NCBI GenBank assembly: GCA_016712865.1
Contig: JADJQH010000008.1
Span: 310,001 to 374,000, forward strand
DNA length: 64,000 nucleotides
Source: Dokdonella sp.
Lineage (GTDB): Bacteria; Pseudomonadota; Gammaproteobacteria; Xanthomonadales; Rhodanobacteraceae
Direction: 5' to 3'
The position numbers and the translations under genes are program-made. The notes under the pieces are model-generated. The model had not been told where the DNA came from and did no database searches. It worked only from the letters and a program-made list of their open reading frames with translations. Positions 60,237-64,000 of this stretch are shown one piece after another (position 1 is the stretch's first letter; every line of letters starts with the position of its first letter).

Positions 60237-61037
60237 ATGACTGCACGGCTGTCACACATCAACCTGTTTCCGGTGAAATCCTGCGCGCCCTTGACGCCTG
60301 CCGAAGGACACGTCGAGTGGCGCGGCTTGCGCGGTGATCGGCGCTGGATGATTGTCGATGCCGAAGGCCGGTTCCTGACCGCACGCAAGCATCCGCGACT
60401 GGTGCTGATCAACGCGCAAGTGGAAGGCGCGAACCTGCGACTCAACGCGCCACGGATGCCGGAACTCGAATTGCAACCTGCACCAAGCGGCGCTGGGCTG
60501 AAGGTCAGGGTCTGGCGCGATGACGTGCTGGGTCGCGCTGCAACGGATTCGGCGGATGCCTGGATCAGCCGTTACCTCGGTTTTCCTGCGCGCCTCGTCT
60601 ACATGGACGAGCAAACCGAACGTGCGGTGGACGCCAACTATGCACGGCCCGGCGATATCGTCAGTTTTGCCGATGGTTTCCCGTTGCTCCTGATCAGCCA
60701 GGCGTCCCTGGATCTGCTCAACAGCAAGCTGGCCAGTCCGCTGCCCATGCTGCGGTTTCGACCGAACCTGGTGGTCAACGGGACCGACGCACACGCCGAA
60801 GACGGCTGGCGATCCATCCGCATCGGCAATATCCCGTTCGATGTGGTCAAGCCCTGCATTCGCTGCGTGCTCACCACCGTCGATCCAGCCAGCGGCCAAT
60901 TCGACGCCGCCGGCGAGCCGCTGCGCACATTGCTCGGCTATCGACGAACACCCAATGGCATTGCCTTCGGGCAGAACCTGATTCCTCGCGGCACCGGCAC
61001 CCTTGCGCTGGGTGACGCGGTCGAAGTCATCGCATGA
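60237..61037 (+). CDS. MOSC domain protein (YcbX-like)
   Basis: A 266-residue protein with an MOSC N-terminal beta-barrel (INLFPVKSCAPLTP, WRGLRGDRRWMIVDAEGRFLTARKHPRL) and a C-terminal MOSC domain. The molybdenum-ligand cysteine is in VVKPCIRCVLTTVDP, and the motif GRFLTARKHP is conserved. YcbX-type proteins use a molybdenum cofactor to reduce N-hydroxylated compounds. ATG 60237 (MTARLSHINLFPVKS) is preferred over ATG 60207. It reads in the opposite direction from the MFS gene, leaving a short divergent promoter. Confidence 0.88.
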   Translation: MTARLSHINLFPVKSCAPLTPAEGHVEWRGLRGDRRWMIVDAEGRFLTARKHPRLVLINAQVEGANLRLNAPRMPELELQPAPSGAGLKVRVWRDDVLGRAATDSADAWISRYLGFPARLVYMDEQTERAVDANYARPGDIVSFADGFPLLLISQASLDLLNSKLASPLPMLRFRPNLVVNGTDAHAEDGWRSIRIGNIPFDVVKPCIRCVLTTVDPASGQFDAAGEPLRTLLGYRRTPNGIAFGQNLIPRGTGTLALGDAVEVIA

Positions 61038-61106
61038 AACATGCTGGAGCATGTGCTCTAGCGGGGCCGACTACGGTCCAAGGGAATATCTGCGGGTTGG
61101 TGATCC

Positions 61107-62693
61107 ATGACCTATGACTACGTGATCGTCGGTGCCGGCTCGGCAGGCTGCGTACTGGCCAACCGCTTGAGCGAGGACCCCACCCACAGGGTTCTTCTGC
61201 TGGAGGCCGGTGGACGAGACTGGCATCCGTTCATCCACATGCCCGCGGGCCTGGCCAAGATTGCCGGCCTGAAGTCGATCAACTGGGACTACACCACGGT
61301 ACCGCAAGCGCAGTTGGGCGGGCGTGAAATGTGGTGCCCGCGGGGCAAGGTGCTCGGCGGATCCAGCTCGATCAACGCCATGTGCTACATCCGCGGTGTG
61401 GCCGCCGACTACGATGAATGGGCGGCAAACGGTGCCGACGGCTGGCACTGGAACAAGGTGCTGCCTTACTTCAAGCGCAGCGAAGGCAACGTCCGCGGCG
61501 GCAATGCGTGGCACGGGGGTGATGGCCCACTCACGGTTTCCGATCTGCGCCATGTCAATCCGTTGAGCCATGTGTTTGTCGAAGCCGGGCAGCAGGCCGG
61601 GCTGACCGCCAATGATGATTTCAACGGACCGCGACAGGAGGGCGTGGGCCTGTACCAGGTCACCCAGCGTGACGGCGCGCGCTGCTCGGCGGCAGTGGCC
61701 TACCTGGACCCGGCGCGACCACGCAAAAACCTGAGTATTCGCACGCGCGCGTTGGTCAAACGCGTGACGTTTGCCCAAGGTCGCGCCAGCGGCGTGACCT
61801 GCGCGATCGGTGGACAGGATGTGGAGTTCACGGCAACCCGTGAAGTCATCCTGTGTGGTGGCGCGATCAACTCGCCGCAGTTGCTGATGTTGTCCGGCAT
61901 CGGGCCTGCGGATGACCTGCGCCGGGTTGGAGTCGAGGTGTTGTGCGATGTGCCCGGGGTGGGTGCCAATCTGCAGGACCATCTGGATGTCACCACCCTG
62001 CAGCATTGTCGCCAGCCGATCAGCTACGACCGCGCCAGTGAGGTAAAGACCGCGTTCGACTACTTCCTGCGTGGGCGTCGCGGCCCGGGCACCAGCAACG
62101 TGGCCGAAGGCGCGGGCTTCGCTCGGTCATCGCTGGCACCGGACGCACGTTGCGACATCCAGCTGCATTTCATTCCGGCAATGATCGATGACCACGGCCG
62201 CAATCGCCTGCCGGGCGATGGCTATACCCTGCATGCCTGTTTCCTGCGACCACACAGCCGCGGCCGCGTGAGCCTGCTTGGCAAGCAGGCCACCGACAAG
62301 CCACGCATCGATCCCAACTACCTGGGCGATGCGGAAGGATTCGACCTGAAGGTGATGGTGGAGTGCGCAAGACTGTCGCTGGAAATCTTTTCGCAAAAGG
62401 CTTTCGATGCGCATCGCGGCGCGCCCATCTTCCCGGCCACGCCGCCACGCAGCGAAGCTGATTTCGTCAACTTCGTGCGCCAGCGCGCAGAGACCGTCTA
62501 CCACCCCATCGGCACCTGCCGCATGGGCAGCGATGCGGCTGCCGTGGTTGATCCACAGCTGCGCGTGCGTGGCGTGGAAGGACTGCGCGTGGTCGATGCG
62601 TCGGTGATGCCGAGCCTGCCCAGCGGCAACACCAATGCGCCAACGATCATGATTGCGGAGCGTGCGGCGGACTTGATCCTCGGCCGCAGCTGA
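61107..62693 (+). CDS. GMC-family FAD oxidoreductase (choline dehydrogenase-like)
   Basis: A 528-residue flavoprotein. The FAD-binding motif is DYVIVGAGSAGCVLANRL (residues 4-21), followed by the GMC signature 1 (RGKVLGGSSSINAMCYIRG) and signature 2 (GAINSPQLLMLSGIGP), and the C-terminal catalytic region YHPIGTCRMGSDAAAVVDPQLRVRGVEGLRVVDASVMP with the His and Asn of the active site (SGNTNAPTIMIAE). Members oxidise primary alcohols such as choline, glucose or long-chain alcohols. No betaine genes are nearby, so the substrate is open. Confidence 0.93.
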   Translation: MTYDYVIVGAGSAGCVLANRLSEDPTHRVLLLEAGGRDWHPFIHMPAGLAKIAGLKSINWDYTTVPQAQLGGREMWCPRGKVLGGSSSINAMCYIRGVAADYDEWAANGADGWHWNKVLPYFKRSEGNVRGGNAWHGGDGPLTVSDLRHVNPLSHVFVEAGQQAGLTANDDFNGPRQEGVGLYQVTQRDGARCSAAVAYLDPARPRKNLSIRTRALVKRVTFAQGRASGVTCAIGGQDVEFTATREVILCGGAINSPQLLMLSGIGPADDLRRVGVEVLCDVPGVGANLQDHLDVTTLQHCRQPISYDRASEVKTAFDYFLRGRRGPGTSNVAEGAGFARSSLAPDARCDIQLHFIPAMIDDHGRNRLPGDGYTLHACFLRPHSRGRVSLLGKQATDKPRIDPNYLGDAEGFDLKVMVECARLSLEIFSQKAFDAHRGAPIFPATPPRSEADFVNFVRQRAETVYHPIGTCRMGSDAAAVVDPQLRVRGVEGLRVVDASVMPSLPSGNTNAPTIMIAERAADLILGRS

Positions 62694-62739
62694 TCGCGTA
62701 CACTGCGCGGGTCTTGAAGGGAAGCGAGGGGAGACTTGC

Positions 62740-63855
62740 ATGACGGAGTCGGATGACTTCAGCCTGCCGTTGGCTGCGCCACCACCTCCACCGCCCGTTC
62801 CGCATTGGCCGGCGCGGGTGCAGCCAATGCCGCTGGTCGAGCACGAATTCGAATTCAGCGGTCGTGGAGATGAATATTTCCGCATCTGGATCGTCAATCT
62901 TGCCTTGACCATCCTCAGCCTCGGCATCTTCTCGGCTTGGGCCAAGGTGCGCACTGAGCGCTATTTCTACGGCAACACGAAATTGGTCGGCGTGCCCTTC
63001 GAGTACCTGGCAAAGCCCTTGCCGATTCTGCTGGGTCGCATCATTGCCGTGGTGTTGTTTTCCGCCTATGTGCTGGCCGGTCAGTTCAGTATTGGCCTGC
63101 AACTCGGGCTTGCCCTGCTGGTGGCGGTGCTGGCTCCCTGGTTGCTGGTTCGTGGCCTCATGTTCCGTGCCCGCTATTCGTCCTGGCGTGGATTGAGCTT
63201 TCGTTTCGTGCCGGACTACGGCGAGTCCTATATACGCTTCTTCGTGCTGTTCCTGCCCTTGCTTGCCTCGTTCGGCCTGCTCTATCCATGGGTCAAGGGC
63301 AAGCAGAAGGAATTCATCGTCGATCACCATCGCTACGGAACGCAGGTGTTCCGCTTCCTCGCCAGGCCAGGTCAGTTCTACCCGCCGTACCTGATCGCAT
63401 GGAGCGTGATTTTCGCCTGGATGTTTGGCGGCGCCATGTTGTTCGGTTTCGGTGTGGCGCTGCTTTCGGCAGGCAGCACATCACCGCCGCCGCAGTGGAT
63501 CATCTGGGCTTTCGTGGTGGCGATCTACGCAGGCTATTTCGTGGTGCTGGCGTTTCTTGCCGCGGCCATTGCCAACCTGGTCTACAACAGCACCGAGGTG
63601 GGCGGTCGACGATTCCAGTCCCGATTGAAAGGCGGCAGGCTGTTGTGGATCTATGCCAGCAACACCGTGTTGATCCTGGTGAGTGCGGGCCTCTTGATTC
63701 CCTGGGCCATGGTGCGTCTGGCGCAATACCGCGCCTCCTGTCTCAGCCTGCTGGCGCGCGATGATTTCAACGGCATTGAGGTCCGACAGGGTCAAGGCAT
63801 CGATGCGATTGCGGCGGAGGTGGATGGTCTGTTCGACATCGACATCGGTCTATGA
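62740..63855 (+). CDS. DUF898 (YjgN-like) membrane protein
   Basis: A 371-residue protein with a Pro-rich N-terminus (PPPPPPVPHWP), then the DUF898 core (HEFEFSGRGDEYFRIWIVNLALTILSLGIFSAWAKVRTERYFYGNT) and six or so hydrophobic segments; the repeated motif ...YPWVKGKQKEFIVDHHRYG... occurs in the second half. Function is unknown. The stop overlaps the start of the next gene (ATGA), a pairing with an M48 protease that recurs in proteobacteria. Confidence 0.9.
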   Translation: MTESDDFSLPLAAPPPPPPVPHWPARVQPMPLVEHEFEFSGRGDEYFRIWIVNLALTILSLGIFSAWAKVRTERYFYGNTKLVGVPFEYLAKPLPILLGRIIAVVLFSAYVLAGQFSIGLQLGLALLVAVLAPWLLVRGLMFRARYSSWRGLSFRFVPDYGESYIRFFVLFLPLLASFGLLYPWVKGKQKEFIVDHHRYGTQVFRFLARPGQFYPPYLIAWSVIFAWMFGGAMLFGFGVALLSAGSTSPPPQWIIWAFVVAIYAGYFVVLAFLAAAIANLVYNSTEVGGRRFQSRLKGGRLLWIYASNTVLILVSAGLLIPWAMVRLAQYRASCLSLLARDDFNGIEVRQGQGIDAIAAEVDGLFDIDIGL

Positions 63856-64000
63856 CAAGCCTTGCCGCGCGCTATTTCGATGGGCAGTCCAGCCGTGTGC
63901 ACGATGTCGCCGTGGAGCTGCTGGACAATCGAACCCTTCGCCTGCGCGGAGCGGGAATCGAGCGCGACGAGCCACTCGAACACCTGCGTGTTTCGCCACG
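63852..64000 (+). CDS. M48 metalloprotease, 5' part only
   Basis: The first 49 codons of a gene cut by the window edge (MTSLAARYFDGQSSRVHDVA, RGAGIERDEPLEHLRVSP). The sequence is the DUF7092-type N-terminal domain that precedes an M48 zinc-protease domain in proteins often found after DUF898; the HExxH site is outside the window. Translation is coupled to the DUF898 gene. Confidence 0.75.
   Translation, partial: MTSLAARYFDGQSSRVHDVAVELLDNRTLRLRGAGIERDEPLEHLRVSP

Overview
The window is high-GC, densely packed DNA from a gammaproteobacterial chromosome, most likely of the order Xanthomonadales/Lysobacterales. The evidence is GTAG-headed REP palindromes of the Stenotrophomonas type, clustered intergenic repeats built on GGGATTC, GGGAATGGGGAAT and 'gttcgtggtgagcctgtcgaa' motifs, the gene order coaX–SPOR–tRNA-Thr, and the protein families present. 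I cannot name the genus. Nearly all genes are ordinary chromosomal ones. I see no prophage, CRISPR array, transposase or rRNA, and a single tRNA.

Layout. 1-5.6 kb: end of an Asp-box protein, a REP array, an ankyrin protein, a DNA-alkylation repair pair (AdaA-AlkA fusion plus Ogt), an SDR and a small lipoprotein. 5.7-11.3 kb: SppA, a MATE exporter, an extended SDR and a DUF3667 membrane protein. 11.3-13.1 kb is the most rearranged stretch: REPs, a MITE-like element with 22-bp perfect terminal inverted repeats, a hicBA toxin-antitoxin pair, a duplicated piece of the DUF3667 gene, a tandem hairpin repeat and a pair of inverted perfect DnaA boxes, ending at priA. 15.7-19.6 kb: an M20 peptidase, the remnant of an S9 peptidase, and an acetate kinase/phosphate acyltransferase operon. 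20-25.6 kb: rpoH with a perfect CIRCE operator, then an overlapping ftsE-ftsX-response regulator-ung operon and a GspF-like gene. 25.7-29.8 kb: a UbiA-type prenyltransferase coupled to a large secreted C25 (gingipain-family) peptidase, and a small secreted protein.

30.1-35.3 kb is a plus-strand cluster: a FakA-FakB-like fusion (predicted fatty-acid kinase in one chain), plsY, birA, coaX, a SPOR protein and tRNA-Thr(TGT). A three-gene glycan operon (GT4, GDP-mannose 4,6-dehydratase, GT2) runs back toward the tRNA. 39.4-46.6 kb: a TonB-like protein, a GOLPH3-like protein, a class-C beta-lactamase-fold hydrolase, LemA plus an M48 protease, and an ECF sigma/membrane-protein pair. 46.7-52.9 kb: prfC with a (GGGATTC)10 tract upstream, a second ECF sigma operon ending in a DUF4097 envelope protein, and GTP-dependent PEP carboxykinase. 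53-64 kb: a TetR regulator divergent from an alpha/beta hydrolase, FadE, a DUF4442 protein, S-formylglutathione hydrolase, an MFS carrier, a MOSC protein, a GMC oxidoreductase, DUF898 and the start of another M48 protease.

Functional threads: lipid metabolism recurs (FakAB fusion with PlsY; FadE with a hotdog protein; GMC oxidoreductase), as do envelope quality control (SppA, two M48 proteases, LemA, DUF4097) and stress control (CIRCE on rpoH, two ECF modules, alkylation repair). The two observations I rate highest are the perfect CIRCE element upstream of rpoH and the FakA-FakB fusion lying directly before plsY, whose substrate is the acyl-phosphate that such a kinase would make.
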